Shown here piece after piece: positions 1 to 8,884 of a stretch of DNA of 64,000 bases. The translations under genes were made by a program, and so were the position numbers. Positions within the stretch are counted from its first letter, which is position 1; every line of letters begins with the position of its first letter. The DNA lies in assembly GCA_965212145.1 (NCBI GenBank), contig CBDBUY010000001.1, positions 285,214 to 349,213 on the forward strand, written 5' to 3'. The notes under the pieces are model-generated. The model worked only from the letters and a program-made list of their open reading frames with translations. It was not told where the DNA came from and did not search any database. This DNA is from JAAEPI01 sp965212145 (GTDB lineage: Bacteria; Bacteroidota; Bacteroidia; Cytophagales; Cyclobacteriaceae).

Positions 1-1
1 A

Positions 2-625
2 ATGGAAACCGCCTATGCCCTACTTGACGGTCAGGATCAGGAGCGAAAACGGATAGCTGCCGAATTGCACGACAACCTTGGTAGTATTCTTGTCTCGTTA
101 AACATGTTCGCAGATTCTTTGACCGCTAAATCTGATGATCCTAAAATGCAGGAAATAGCTGAGCGGATTAGTAAAACATCCAAGGAGGCCAACGAAACTG
201 TTCGACAAATCTCTCATAGTTTGGATACTGGTCTGTTAAAACACTTCGGGCTGAAAGCAGCTATTTCACAATTGGCCGAGGCAATCGAAATGTCCAAAAA
301 CATCAAAGTAGACCTTCACTTGAATGTTGAGGATGTGTTTAATAACGAAATCGGTTTGGAACTTTACCGGATGATTCAGGAGCTCTTCAATAATGCCCTA
401 AAACATGCTGATTGTAGCACGGTTCGACTTGAGCTCAATCAAATCGACAACAGCCTAAACTTAATCTTTGAAGATAATGGCAAAGGATTCGATGTAACTC
501 AAAGCAAACGTGGAATGGGGCTTAGCAACCTTGAAACGCGTGCAGAAAAGTTAGGTGGTGAACTGAAGATTGACTCCAAGCAAGGCAGAGGCAGTACCTT
601 TATTATTGAAATTCAAGAACTATGA
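2..625 (+). CDS. Sensor histidine kinase, C-terminal part (5' cut by window edge)
   Basis: Transmitter part of a two-component sensor kinase of the NarX/DesK class (HisKA_3 plus HATPase). The phospho-acceptor motif ERKRIAAELHD lies near residue 20-25, followed by a four-helix dimerisation segment. The ATPase N-box is visible around residues 124-133 (ELFNNALKHA), and G-boxes follow (DNGKGFD near 160, GRGST near 197). The reading frame is open to the window edge, so the first Met here is probably internal and the sensor domain lies outside the window. Its stop overlaps the next ATG (ATGA), so it is co-transcribed and translationally coupled with the response regulator, its likely partner. The signal sensed cannot be told. 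Confidence 0.9.
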   Translation: METAYALLDGQDQERKRIAAELHDNLGSILVSLNMFADSLTAKSDDPKMQEIAERISKTSKEANETVRQISHSLDTGLLKHFGLKAAISQLAEAIEMSKNIKVDLHLNVEDVFNNEIGLELYRMIQELFNNALKHADCSTVRLELNQIDNSLNLIFEDNGKGFDVTQSKRGMGLSNLETRAEKLGGELKIDSKQGRGSTFIIEIQEL

Positions 626-1239
626 GCATTATAAAAGTTCTTTTGGCGGATGATCACCAGATTGTTTTGGATGGTCTTAAAATGATTCTCGATGCTAATG
701 AGCAGATCACAGTGGTCGGTGAAGCTGAGAACGGAGTGAAAGTTCTTGAATTCCTGGAAAAGAATTACGTAGACATAGTTGTCTTGGATATTAACATGCC
801 TGAGATGGACGGCATCCGATGCTCCAAAAAAATAAAAGAGAAATTTCCCCATGTGAAAATTATCATTCTGACGATGTACGCGCAGAAATCATTTATACAG
901 GAGATTGTACAAATTGGTATTGACGGTTGCCTAATCAAGAACAACACTGGAAAAGAACTTGCTCAAGCGATTACAAGAGTACATTCGGGAATGTCATATT
1001 ACGATCAGATTCAGAATTTCAATTCCGAGGATCAATCAGTAAAACAACATCAACTCACGGAGAGAGAATTGGACATTATTCGAGCTTTGTCAGAGGGATT
1101 GTCCAGCAGTCAGATTGGCGAAAAGCTCTTTATTTCGGAGCATACAGTGAAAACTCACCGCAAAAACATCCTGAAGAAACTGGATATTCACAACAGCGCA
1201 GAGCTTGTGCAGTACGCAATTAATAATAGCATCATTTGA
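622..1239 (+). CDS. LuxR/NarL-family response regulator
   Basis: Two-domain response regulator of 205 aa. The N-terminal receiver has the acidic pair DD at residues 10-11, the phospho-acceptor Asp56 in VLDINMPEMDG, and a conserved Thr/Lys region after IIILTMYAQ. A C-terminal GerE/LuxR helix-turn-helix follows (LTERELDIIRALSEGLSSSQIGE, then SEHTVKTHRKNILKKL). It starts inside the stop of the kinase gene (4-bp overlap), so the two form a cognate pair. It should bind DNA after phosphorylation by that kinase. The targets are unknown, and no repeated operator was recognised next to it. Confidence 0.93.
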   Translation: MSIIKVLLADDHQIVLDGLKMILDANEQITVVGEAENGVKVLEFLEKNYVDIVVLDINMPEMDGIRCSKKIKEKFPHVKIIILTMYAQKSFIQEIVQIGIDGCLIKNNTGKELAQAITRVHSGMSYYDQIQNFNSEDQSVKQHQLTERELDIIRALSEGLSSSQIGEKLFISEHTVKTHRKNILKKLDIHNSAELVQYAINNSII

Positions 1240-1286
1240 TTAAACTTATTTTGAAATCAAGCGCTGTTTTTCACTAAGCATTTCTC

Positions 1287-1294
1287 TATATTTG
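1287..1294 (+). promoter_or_regulatory. Bacteroidota -7 promoter element upstream of rplS
   Basis: TATATTTG matches the phylum consensus TAnnTTTG exactly and lies 69 bases before the rplS start, after the end of the regulator gene. No convincing -33 TTTG was found at 19-21 bp spacing. The long leader could carry ribosomal-protein control, but no structure was identified with confidence. Confidence 0.55.
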
Positions 1295-1363
1295 CACTCC
1301 TTTTTAAAATCTGAAGCTGAGAAAGCGTAGGATTCTTTCAAAATCACTCAGAAGAGTAAAGAA

Positions 1364-1720
1364 ATGAGACAAGACATTGCAGAGATCGTGAGAGGTGAGT
1401 ACACCGAACTTAGAAACAGTTATCCTGAGTTCGGAGCTGGCGATACCATCAACGTACACTATAAAATTAAAGAAGGAAACAAGGAGCGTATCCAGCAGTT
1501 TCAAGGAACTGTCCTTCAAGTAAAAAACAAGAGCACGAACGGCGAAACCTTCACCGTAAGAAAAGTTTCAGGTGGAATTGCCGTAGAAAGAATCTTTCCA
1601 TTCTTGACTCCTAACATCGACAAGATCGAGGTGCTAAGAAGAGGTAAGGTTAGAAGAGCAAGACTCTTCTACCTACGAGACAGAAAAGGGAAAGCTGCTC
1701 GAATCAAAGAGAAATTATAA
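1364..1720 (+). CDS. rplS: 50S ribosomal protein L19
   Basis: Ribosomal protein L19 of the large subunit, located at the interface between the 30S and 50S subunits. At 118 aa it has the normal length. Family features seen are GDTINVHYKIKEG, RIQQFQGTVL, the segment ending TVRKVSGGIAVERIFP, and the basic C-terminus (RRGKVRRARLFYLRDRKGKAARI). It is a single-gene unit: its own promoter lies upstream and a strong terminator hairpin follows 22 bases after the stop. In other phyla rplS usually sits with rpsP-rimM-trmD; here it stands alone. Confidence 0.98.
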   Translation: MRQDIAEIVRGEYTELRNSYPEFGAGDTINVHYKIKEGNKERIQQFQGTVLQVKNKSTNGETFTVRKVSGGIAVERIFPFLTPNIDKIEVLRRGKVRRARLFYLRDRKGKAARIKEKL

Positions 1721-1742
1721 TCGAAAGATTTTATCCGATATT

Positions 1743-1773
1743 AGCCATCCCATTCAGTTGGGGTGGCTTTTTT
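1743..1773 (+). terminator. Intrinsic terminator of rplS
   Basis: A 10-bp stem (1743-1752 with 1759-1768, one G-T pair) encloses a 6-base loop and runs directly into six T. It lies between rplS and dapF and overlaps the upstream in-frame extension of dapF, which argues that dapF starts at 1779. Confidence 0.85.
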
Positions 1774-1778
1774 CATTT

Positions 1779-2546
1779 ATGGAACTGACATTTTCAAAAT
1801 ATCAAGGCACTGGAAACGACTTCATCCTGATCGACAATCGAGATGATGTCTTTCCGGCATCAACTGAGCTGATCACCAAACTCTGTGGTCGTAAATTCGG
1901 CATTGGGTCTGATGGCTTGATTTTGATTGAGAATCATGACGAGCTGGATTACCGAATGGTCTTTTTCAATCCCGACGGTTCAAAAAGTCTTTGCGGAAAC
2001 GGCAGTCGATGCGGATTCGCTTTTGCACAAAAACTTGGAATAGTTAATACAAAAGGCACGTTCGAAACAACAGATGGCATTCATCATGCAAGCCAGGAAA
2101 ATGGAGACATTCGATTCAGCCTTTTCGATGTTACCGTGCCAGAGGAAATTGGTAAAGACCGTTACATCAACACCGGATCGCCCCATCATGTTAAAATAGT
2201 TGACAATCTGGATCTGATAGATGTGATCGAAGAGGGTCGAAAAATTCGACACTCGAAAAGGTACATCGGACAAAATGGCACAAACGTCAACTTTGCACAA
2301 CTCTTGCAGGACATGGTGAAGGTTCGGACGTACGAACGTGGTGTCGAAAATGAGACACTCTCATGTGGCACAGGAGTGACAGCAGTGGCTCTGGTAGCGT
2401 CAGAATTTGGGTACGAGTCCCCGGTCAAAATTGAAACGGCAGGGGGCCGATTAACAGTTGAATTTGAAAAAGATCAGAACACCTTCAAGAACATTTGGCT
2501 CTCCGGGCCTGCGACTCATGTTTTTGATGGAAGCATCGAAATCTGA
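1779..2546 (+). CDS. dapF: Diaminopimelate epimerase
   Basis: Cytoplasmic epimerase converting LL- to meso-diaminopimelate for lysine and peptidoglycan synthesis. At 255 aa it has typical length. Both catalytic cysteines are present: Cys72 in SLCGNGSRC and the second in ETLSCGTGVTA. The substrate-binding TGNDFILID motif is at residues 11-19. An in-frame ATG exists at 1758, but it lies inside the terminator stem of rplS, so 1779 is chosen. Translation would begin almost directly after the terminator T-run. A promoter of its own was not clearly seen, so expression may rely on read-through or on a weak element inside rplS. Confidence 0.95.
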   Translation: MELTFSKYQGTGNDFILIDNRDDVFPASTELITKLCGRKFGIGSDGLILIENHDELDYRMVFFNPDGSKSLCGNGSRCGFAFAQKLGIVNTKGTFETTDGIHHASQENGDIRFSLFDVTVPEEIGKDRYINTGSPHHVKIVDNLDLIDVIEEGRKIRHSKRYIGQNGTNVNFAQLLQDMVKVRTYERGVENETLSCGTGVTAVALVASEFGYESPVKIETAGGRLTVEFEKDQNTFKNIWLSGPATHVFDGSIEI

Positions 2547-2569
2547 TTCATCTCCGACCTCCTTTTATA

Positions 2570-2577
2570 TAACTTTG
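2570..2577 (+). promoter_or_regulatory. -7 promoter element of secA
   Basis: TAACTTTG fits TAnnTTTG and lies 22 bases before the secA ATG, in the short gap after dapF. No clear -33 element was seen. Confidence 0.55.
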
Positions 2578-2599
2578 AAATCTTAATTTTTTACAAGGT

Positions 2600-5500
2600 A
2601 TGCTTGATACGATAGGGCGAGGTGTTGCGAAAATATTCGGCACAAAATCAGATAAAGACCTTAAGGATCTAGAGCCATTTGTTGGCTTAATAAATAAAGA
2701 GTTTGATAAACTCAAAAACATTAGTGACGATGAGCTCCGTGGCAAAACCGATGAGCTAAAATCACGGATTGCGCAGGACTTAAAATCCATTGATGATCAG
2801 ATTGCGCAGCTGAACGAGGATGTAAAGAATCCCGATCTGAATGTCGACCAGAAGGAGGACATCTTTTCACAGATAGATAAACTGGAAGAAGATCGAGATG
2901 AGGAGCTGGAAAAAGTGCTGGTCAAAATTCTTCCGGAAGGGTTTGCTGTGGTTAAAGAAACCGCCAGACGATTGGCGGAAAACAAAAAATTAACCGTTCA
3001 AGCTTCTCTTTACGACAAGCAGCTTGCCTCCACCAAACCCAACGTGGAAATCAACGGTGACACAGCCACTTGGCATAACAAATGGAATGCGGCAGGTAGC
3101 GAGGTAGAGTGGAACATGGTCCACTACGATGTGCAGTTGATAGGAGGAGTAGCCCTTCATCAGGGAAAAATCGCTGAGATGGCAACCGGAGAAGGAAAAA
3201 CCCTTGTGGCAACTCTCCCAGCCTACCTCAATGCGCTGGCCGGACGAGGCGTACACATTGTGACCGTAAACAATTATCTGGCCCTTCGTGACTCGGAGTG
3301 GAATGCGCCTATTTTCCAATTCCATGGACTGAAGGTGGACTGTATCGACCAACATCAACCAAACTCTTTGGAGCGACGAGAAGCCTATAAGTGCGACATC
3401 ATTTACGGCACGAACAACGAATTCGGGTTTGACTACTTGCGTGACAATATGTCCAGAAGTCCGGAGGAGTTGGTACAGCAAAAACACCATTACGCAATGG
3501 TGGATGAGGTGGATTCTGTTTTGATTGATGACGCTCGTACGCCATTGATTATTTCAGGCCCTATTCCAAAAGGTGACGAACATGAATTTTACGATCTAAA
3601 ACCTCGAATCAACAAGCTCGTTGAAGCGCAGCGAAAAATCGTTTCAGAATACTTCAATGAAGCGAAGAAACTGATTGCAGCTGGTAACGAAGCTGAAGGT
3701 GGGCTTGCACTTTTCAGAGCATTCAGAGGACTACCCAAGCACAAGCCACTCATCAAGTACATGAGTGAAACCGGAATCAAGCAGATTCTTCAGAAAACGG
3801 AAAACATCTATTTGGCAGACAACCAAAAATTGATGCCAGAGGCTGATGCACCGCTTTTCTTCACCATTGATGAAAAAATCAACAGCATCGATCTTACGGA
3901 TAAGGGAATTGACTTGATTACCGGCTCAGGTGAGGATCCGAATTTCTTTATTCTACCAGACATTTCCGTAGAGCTGGACCGTTTGGAAAAGGATGAAAGC
4001 ACTCCGGAAAGCGATCGACTCGCCAAAAAAGATGAGGTCATTCGTGAATACAATCTGAAAAGCCAGCGAATCCACTCCGTAAATCAATTACTCAAGGCCT
4101 ACTGTCTGTATGAAAAGGACACGGAGTACGTAGTAATGGATGACAAGGTGAAGATTGTAGATGAGCAAACCGGGCGGATCATGGAAGGTCGCCGATACTC
4201 AGACGGATTACACCAGGCCATTGAGGCCAAGGAAAATGTGAAAGTAGAGGATGCCACACAGACCTACGCCACGATCACCCTGCAGAATTATTTCCGTATG
4301 TACCACAAGCTAGCCGGGATGACCGGTACAGCTGAAACGGAAGCCGGGGAATTCTGGGATATCTACAAACTAGACGTGGTGGTCATCCCGACCAACCGAC
4401 CCATCGCTAGAAACGATGATGACGACAAGGTCTATAAGACGGTTAGGGAAAAATTCAATGCCGTTACGGATGAGATCGTCCAATTGACTCAAGCTGGGCG
4501 TCCGGTTTTGGTGGGTACTACTTCGGTGGAGATTTCAGAGCTCTTGAGCCGAATGCTGAAAATGCGCAACATCAAACATCAGGTGTTGAACGCCAAACAG
4601 CACGCGAAGGAAGCTGATGTGGTAGCAGAAGCAGGTAAGCCCGGAACAGTGACCATTGCCACGAACATGGCTGGTCGTGGAACAGATATTAAGCTGACCC
4701 CAGAAGCAAAACAAGCTGGAGGCTTGGCCATCATTGGTACAGAACGCCACGAATCACGACGGGTGGATAGGCAGTTAAGAGGACGTGCTGGTCGTCAGGG
4801 AGATCCCGGATCATCTCAGTTTTACGTCTCTTTGGAGGACAATTTGATGAGACTCTTCATGTCGGGTCGTGTTGCCAAGATCATGGACCGATTGGGTCTC
4901 CAGGAAGGTGAAGTGATTCAGCACTCGATGATTACCAAATCAATTGAAAGAGCCCAGCGAAAAGTTGAGGAAAACAACTTTGCGATCAGGAAGCAGCTCT
5001 TGGAGTATGACAATGTCATGAACTCTCAGCGTGAGGTGATTTACAAGCGTCGAAAAAATGCATTGTACGGAGATCGATTAGAGCTGGATATCCTGAACAT
5101 GCTTTACGACACCTGTGAGGAAATTGCCGCAAGTGCAAAAGTTGAGAACAGTCTGGATAGCTTGAAGCTAAACGCCATTGGCACACTAGGGCTCGATTTT
5201 CAAATCACGGAAGACGAGCTTGAAAAAATTGATCAACCGGTCTTATCTGAAAGACTTTACAATGAGGCGCTTGAGAATTACGGAAAGAAAAATCAACGAA
5301 ACATTGATTCGATCCTGCCAATTCTTCGAAGAATTGACCTAACACGCGGAGGTACGGTCGATAACATAGGCATCCCATTCACCGATGGAAAGAAGCAGGT
5401 AGGTGCGGCTGTTCCGCTCAAAGAATCCATTGAAAAAGAAGGCAAGCCTGTGATCAAGGAGATGGAGAAGCTGGTCTCTTTGGCCATGATTGACCAGACG

Positions 5501-5950
5501 TGGAAAGAGCATCTTCGTGACATGGACGATTTGCGTCAATCCGTTCGAAATGCACAATACGAGCAAAAAGACCCACTTTTGATTTACAAATTCGAGGGAT
5601 TCGAGATGTTCAAAGCATTCATCGGACGAGTGAATCAGGAGACCATTTCATTCTTGATGAAGGCGGAAATTCCTATCTCTGAGGAGCAGGATGTGCAGGA
5701 GGCCAAAGCACAAAGAGCTGCAAGAAATTACAAGGAGTCGAAAGAGGAAAGCCGATCGGCCCTATCTGGCGGTGGAGCTCCTCAAAATCGACCACCGGCT
5801 GAAAAAGCACAGCCGGCTAAATCCGAGAAAATTGCCAGTCGTAATCAGCGAGTTAATGTCCAATATGCCGACGGCAAAATAAAAAAGGATGTTAAATTCA
5901 AAACTGTTGAACAAGACCTCAAAGCCAACAAGTGCGTACTGATCGATTGA
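2600..5950 (+). CDS. secA: Preprotein translocase ATPase SecA
   Basis: Motor ATPase that drives preproteins through SecYEG. At 1116 aa it is longer than the roughly 900 aa of E. coli SecA, with extra sequence near residues 60-100 and in the central region, as is common in Bacteroidota. Motifs: Walker A EMATGEGKT near residue 195, DEVDSVLIDDARTPLIISG, the helicase motif TNMAGRGTDIKL, and GTERHESRRVDRQLRGRAGRQGDPG. The linker after about residue 1030 is rich in Ala, Glu and Pro. The C-terminus ends in KANKCVLID, and its last 90 residues hold only one Cys, so the usual zinc-binding tail (CxC...CH or CC) is absent. A lipoprotein gene starts 19 bases before its stop. Confidence 0.98.
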   Translation: MLDTIGRGVAKIFGTKSDKDLKDLEPFVGLINKEFDKLKNISDDELRGKTDELKSRIAQDLKSIDDQIAQLNEDVKNPDLNVDQKEDIFSQIDKLEEDRDEELEKVLVKILPEGFAVVKETARRLAENKKLTVQASLYDKQLASTKPNVEINGDTATWHNKWNAAGSEVEWNMVHYDVQLIGGVALHQGKIAEMATGEGKTLVATLPAYLNALAGRGVHIVTVNNYLALRDSEWNAPIFQFHGLKVDCIDQHQPNSLERREAYKCDIIYGTNNEFGFDYLRDNMSRSPEELVQQKHHYAMVDEVDSVLIDDARTPLIISGPIPKGDEHEFYDLKPRINKLVEAQRKIVSEYFNEAKKLIAAGNEAEGGLALFRAFRGLPKHKPLIKYMSETGIKQILQKTENIYLADNQKLMPEADAPLFFTIDEKINSIDLTDKGIDLITGSGEDPNFFILPDISVELDRLEKDESTPESDRLAKKDEVIREYNLKSQRIHSVNQLLKAYCLYEKDTEYVVMDDKVKIVDEQTGRIMEGRRYSDGLHQAIEAKENVKVEDATQTYATITLQNYFRMYHKLAGMTGTAETEAGEFWDIYKLDVVVIPTNRPIARNDDDDKVYKTVREKFNAVTDEIVQLTQAGRPVLVGTTSVEISELLSRMLKMRNIKHQVLNAKQHAKEADVVAEAGKPGTVTIATNMAGRGTDIKLTPEAKQAGGLAIIGTERHESRRVDRQLRGRAGRQGDPGSSQFYVSLEDNLMRLFMSGRVAKIMDRLGLQEGEVIQHSMITKSIERAQRKVEENNFAIRKQLLEYDNVMNSQREVIYKRRKNALYGDRLELDILNMLYDTCEEIAASAKVENSLDSLKLNAIGTLGLDFQITEDELEKIDQPVLSERLYNEALENYGKKNQRNIDSILPILRRIDLTRGGTVDNIGIPFTDGKKQVGAAVPLKESIEKEGKPVIKEMEKLVSLAMIDQTWKEHLRDMDDLRQSVRNAQYEQKDPLLIYKFEGFEMFKAFIGRVNQETISFLMKAEIPISEEQDVQEAKAQRAARNYKESKEESRSALSGGGAPQNRPPAEKAQPAKSEKIASRNQRVNVQYADGKIKKDVKFKTVEQDLKANKCVLID

Positions 5951-6426
5951 TCATATTGTTAGCATTAGCTGTTTTCGGGTGCAAAACCACTCAAACCACC
6001 CAGTCCGTTGGGACGGTGAGTTCATATAGTGAGGACATCAGCGTGCACCGACCCACATTCGAGAATAAATTTACGGGTGTATCCGTCGACACAAATTTTT
6101 ATGAACCAGAAGGACACATCAGAGCGGAGCTTGATAGTATTAACAAAATGATCATTCGAGAGAACTTCAAGCCTCGAACCGAGCAAGGATATACTATACA
6201 AGTCTACAACGGAGCAAGCCGGGAGGACGCTGTGCAAGCCCTTGGAGAAGTCCGAGTGAAATTCCCGGATATTGAAGCGAACATGACATATTTCCAGCCG
6301 GATTTTAGGGTGAAAGCCGGTAAGTTTCTGGATCGAGTGGTAGCCTATGAGACCTATGAAAAAGTAAAGAAAGAATTTAGGACAGCACTGCTAGTTCCGG
6401 AAAAAATTAAAGTCAATCGTGACTGA
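5932..6426 (+). CDS. SPOR-domain-like lipoprotein
   Basis: Exported lipoprotein of 164 aa. It starts at a GTG inside the end of secA (19-bp overlap). A lipobox AVFGC places the lipidated Cys at residue 17. The C-terminal half from about residue 85 (GYTIQVYNGASREDAVQAL, then a segment ending in AGKFLDRVVAYETYEKVKKEF) has the alternating pattern of a SPOR-like fold, which in known proteins binds denuded peptidoglycan glycans. It overlaps the following amidohydrolase gene by 8 bp, so secA, this gene and the hydrolase appear to be one transcript. The SPOR assignment rests on pattern only. Confidence 0.8.
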   Translation: MRTDRLIILLALAVFGCKTTQTTQSVGTVSSYSEDISVHRPTFENKFTGVSVDTNFYEPEGHIRAELDSINKMIIRENFKPRTEQGYTIQVYNGASREDAVQALGEVRVKFPDIEANMTYFQPDFRVKAGKFLDRVVAYETYEKVKKEFRTALLVPEKIKVNRD

Positions 6427-7609
6427 TCTGATTTCTCAAATAAAGAAGTTGGCAAAAGACTATCATGCTGAGATCGTCGGTATAAGGAGGCATATCCATG
6501 CCAATCCTGAGCTGTCATTTCAGGAATTTAAGACCGCAGATTTTGTAGAATCCAAGCTGAAGGAATTCGGAATCAGCAATTTCGAAAGACGTGTCGAAAC
6601 GGGAATCGTTGGAATTATTCAGGGCTCAGGAGAAGGCAAGACCATCGCTCTTCGCGCGGACATGGACGCCCTACCTATTTTCGAGAAAAACGATGTGGAT
6701 TATAAATCTCAGAACGAAGGGATCATGCATGCCTGTGGCCATGATGTGCACACGTCCAGTCTTTTGGGTGCTTTGAAAATCCTCAACGATCTGAAGGATC
6801 AATGGTCCGGTCAAGTCAAGTTTATTTTCCAACCTGGTGAAGAATCCGCACCCGGAGGTGCATCGCTTCTCATCAAGGATGGTGTTTTAAAAGATCCCAG
6901 ACCAGAGACCATTTTGGGTCAGCACGTGATGCCATTGATTCCAGTCGGACAGGTGGGTTTTCGCTCAGGAAAATACATGGCCAGTGCCGATGAAATTTAT
7001 TTTACCGTAAAGGGCAAAGGCGGTCATGGCGCCATGCCGGAGTTGGCTGTTGATCCTGTGGTCATCGCCAGTCACATCATCATTGCACTTCAGCAGATCG
7101 TCAGTAGAATGGCCAGTCCCAAAATGCCAAGCGTTTTGACCTTTGGGAAAGTTCAGGCCAATGGTGCCAACAACGTGATCCCAGACGAGGTGAAAGTGGA
7201 TGGCACATTCCGAACTTTCGATGAGGATTGGCGAGCAGAAGCGAAAAAGAAAATGAAGAAAATGGCCGTGGGTATGGCCGAATCCATGGGCGCAACCTGC
7301 GAATTCCAGATTGTGGACGGATATCCGTTTTTAACAAATGAGCCAGAATATACGGCTAGAAACAGAGCAGCCGCTGAAGCCTACCTTGGCGAAGAAAATG
7401 TACAGGACCTGGATCTTTGGATGGCTGCAGAAGACTTTGCCTACTACTCACACGAGTCTGATGCCTGCTTTTATCGATTGGGAATCCGAAATGAAGAAAA
7501 AGGTATCACCTCGAATGTGCACACAGCCACATTTGACATTGACGAGGATGCGCTGAAAATTGGATCTGGATTAATGGCCTGGCTGGCCATCACTGAACTT
7601 TCCAGCTAG
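6419..7609 (+). CDS. M20-family amidohydrolase (N-acyl-amino-acid or hippurate hydrolase type)
   Basis: Cytoplasmic di-metal amidohydrolase of the M20D family (HipO, IAA-amino acid hydrolase relatives), 396 aa. Seen: the N-terminal RRHIHANPELSFQE, the metal-binding HACGHDVHTSSLLGA near residues 102-116, FQPGEESAPGGA, the dimerisation domain beginning about residue 190, and the C-terminal AAEDFAYY with a late His (NVHTATFDID). It starts at GTG, overlapping the SPOR lipoprotein gene by 8 bp. Members remove acyl groups from N-acyl amino acids; the exact substrate cannot be read. Its stop codon overlaps the stop of the convergent porin gene (CTAG at 7606-7609). Confidence 0.9.
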   Translation: MTDLISQIKKLAKDYHAEIVGIRRHIHANPELSFQEFKTADFVESKLKEFGISNFERRVETGIVGIIQGSGEGKTIALRADMDALPIFEKNDVDYKSQNEGIMHACGHDVHTSSLLGALKILNDLKDQWSGQVKFIFQPGEESAPGGASLLIKDGVLKDPRPETILGQHVMPLIPVGQVGFRSGKYMASADEIYFTVKGKGGHGAMPELAVDPVVIASHIIIALQQIVSRMASPKMPSVLTFGKVQANGANNVIPDEVKVDGTFRTFDEDWRAEAKKKMKKMAVGMAESMGATCEFQIVDGYPFLTNEPEYTARNRAAAEAYLGEENVQDLDLWMAAEDFAYYSHESDACFYRLGIRNEEKGITSNVHTATFDIDEDALKIGSGLMAWLAITELSS

Positions 7610-8784
7610 AAAGCAACTTCTACCTGAAATCTAAAAACTGTTTGATTGTCACCATCAGGGATATCCTGGTAACTATAGTCCGTTTGCATTTTCAGATTAT
7701 GTTCCCTCACGTATTTCGAAATACCGAAGGTGTATTCGGTAATGTCATTTATAGTGGAAGCGTCATCGGCATCAATGTCAGTGAAGCGACCAGCAAACTC
7801 CCAGTTTGAAGGTAATACATACCCACCTTGAATGACGATCCCGTGCCCTGTTCCGAATCCATTGTTATCATTCTTGGTGACACGATTGGCATATTCTGAA
7901 GCCACCGACCAGCCTTTGTATTTGAACATTAAATCCACAAACCAGGATTCAAGGTCATTCGAAAGATAGTTGCCGTTCCCATCATCGGTGAAATCTCCAA
8001 GGTTTCCCCGCTCTCGCACCGCGCCATTGTTAATGTCTCCTGTTATCCCAATAGACAATTTTGGAGTTGGTTCTCTTTTTAGGTCGGCACCAAAATAATC
8101 ACCCTTGGAGGTGAAGTCACCGAACGGCAAGAATTCCAATCGACCGGTAATCTGTCGGCCATTGTCCGGGTTGTCCACCGCAATATTCCTACCCTCACCC
8201 AATGAGACAGCCAAGGCTTGTTTGAAGACAAAATTTTCGCCGCTCTTGTGACGCAACTGAAAACCTAAATCACGATCAAGGTTGAATAGGGCGTTGACTA
8301 AACTTCGATCTACAAACTGTAGTTTCTGGGAGGAAATGACCCGCTCCCTATTCCCTGGTAATTTGGTCTGGCCAAACCACAACTGCCACCCATCAACAAA
8401 CTCCCATTGAACCACTGCGTCCAGCACGATACTAGCGGTCCCGCGGGATTCAGGAATTTGTCCACTACTGTGATCTCGATTCGATAACGCAAGCTCCACT
8501 TTGTACATGATGCTCGGGTCATAGGCAAAGCCGTCAAATTTTAATCTTGCACGCCGGGTTAGCAGCTGTTCCGAATATTCATTGGTTTCCAGATTGGTAG
8601 TTCCTGCATAGAGCGTCTGAAAACGAAATCCAAATTTGACAAAGAAACTGGAGTCTTTCGCGGTAGTTGTCAAGCCTTTCCCATAGCGATCACTTGAGTA
8701 ATTCTGGCCGAAAGCACTGATTGAAATAAGAAAAACCAGCAACGCAAATAACTGGTCTCGGAGAGTAGGATTTATGGTGGTCAT
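7606..8784 (-). CDS. Phosphate-selective porin O/P family outer-membrane protein
   Basis: Outer-membrane beta-barrel of the OprO/OprP family, 392 aa. A signal peptide ends after SISAFGQ near residue 27. The barrel then shows alternating aromatic strands such as FFVKFGFRFQTLYAG, WQLWFGQTKLPGNRERVISS and the closing strand VFRFQVEVAF with terminal Phe. The family forms anion channels, often for phosphate or pyrophosphate. It is divergent from two Na/phosphate symporter genes, which supports a phosphate role by context. Its stop shares CTAG with the opposing amidohydrolase stop, and no terminator separates the two. Confidence 0.88.
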   Translation of the reverse strand: MTTINPTLRDQLFALLVFLISISAFGQNYSSDRYGKGLTTTAKDSSFFVKFGFRFQTLYAGTTNLETNEYSEQLLTRRARLKFDGFAYDPSIMYKVELALSNRDHSSGQIPESRGTASIVLDAVVQWEFVDGWQLWFGQTKLPGNRERVISSQKLQFVDRSLVNALFNLDRDLGFQLRHKSGENFVFKQALAVSLGEGRNIAVDNPDNGRQITGRLEFLPFGDFTSKGDYFGADLKREPTPKLSIGITGDINNGAVRERGNLGDFTDDGNGNYLSNDLESWFVDLMFKYKGWSVASEYANRVTKNDNNGFGTGHGIVIQGGYVLPSNWEFAGRFTDIDADDASTINDITEYTFGISKYVREHNLKMQTDYSYQDIPDGDNQTVFRFQVEVAF

Positions 8785-8851
8785 AATTTGCGCTCAATTA
8801 TACCCATCTCAAATGAAATAATTGGTTAATATTCAGGAAACATTGGCTTAT

Positions 8852-8859
8852 TAGCTTTG
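8852..8859 (+). promoter_or_regulatory. -7 promoter element before the Na/Pi symporter genes
   Basis: TAGCTTTG fits TAnnTTTG and lies 25 bases before the start of the first symporter gene, in the 100-bp divergent gap shared with the porin gene. No Pho-box-like repeat was recognised. Confidence 0.5.
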
Positions 8860-8884
8860 CGGCCAATAAATAAACCACCAACCC

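Noticed and set aside
1758..1778. Earlier ATG for dapF
   Set aside because: It lies inside the rplS terminator stem, and the added residues are not part of the family N-terminus.
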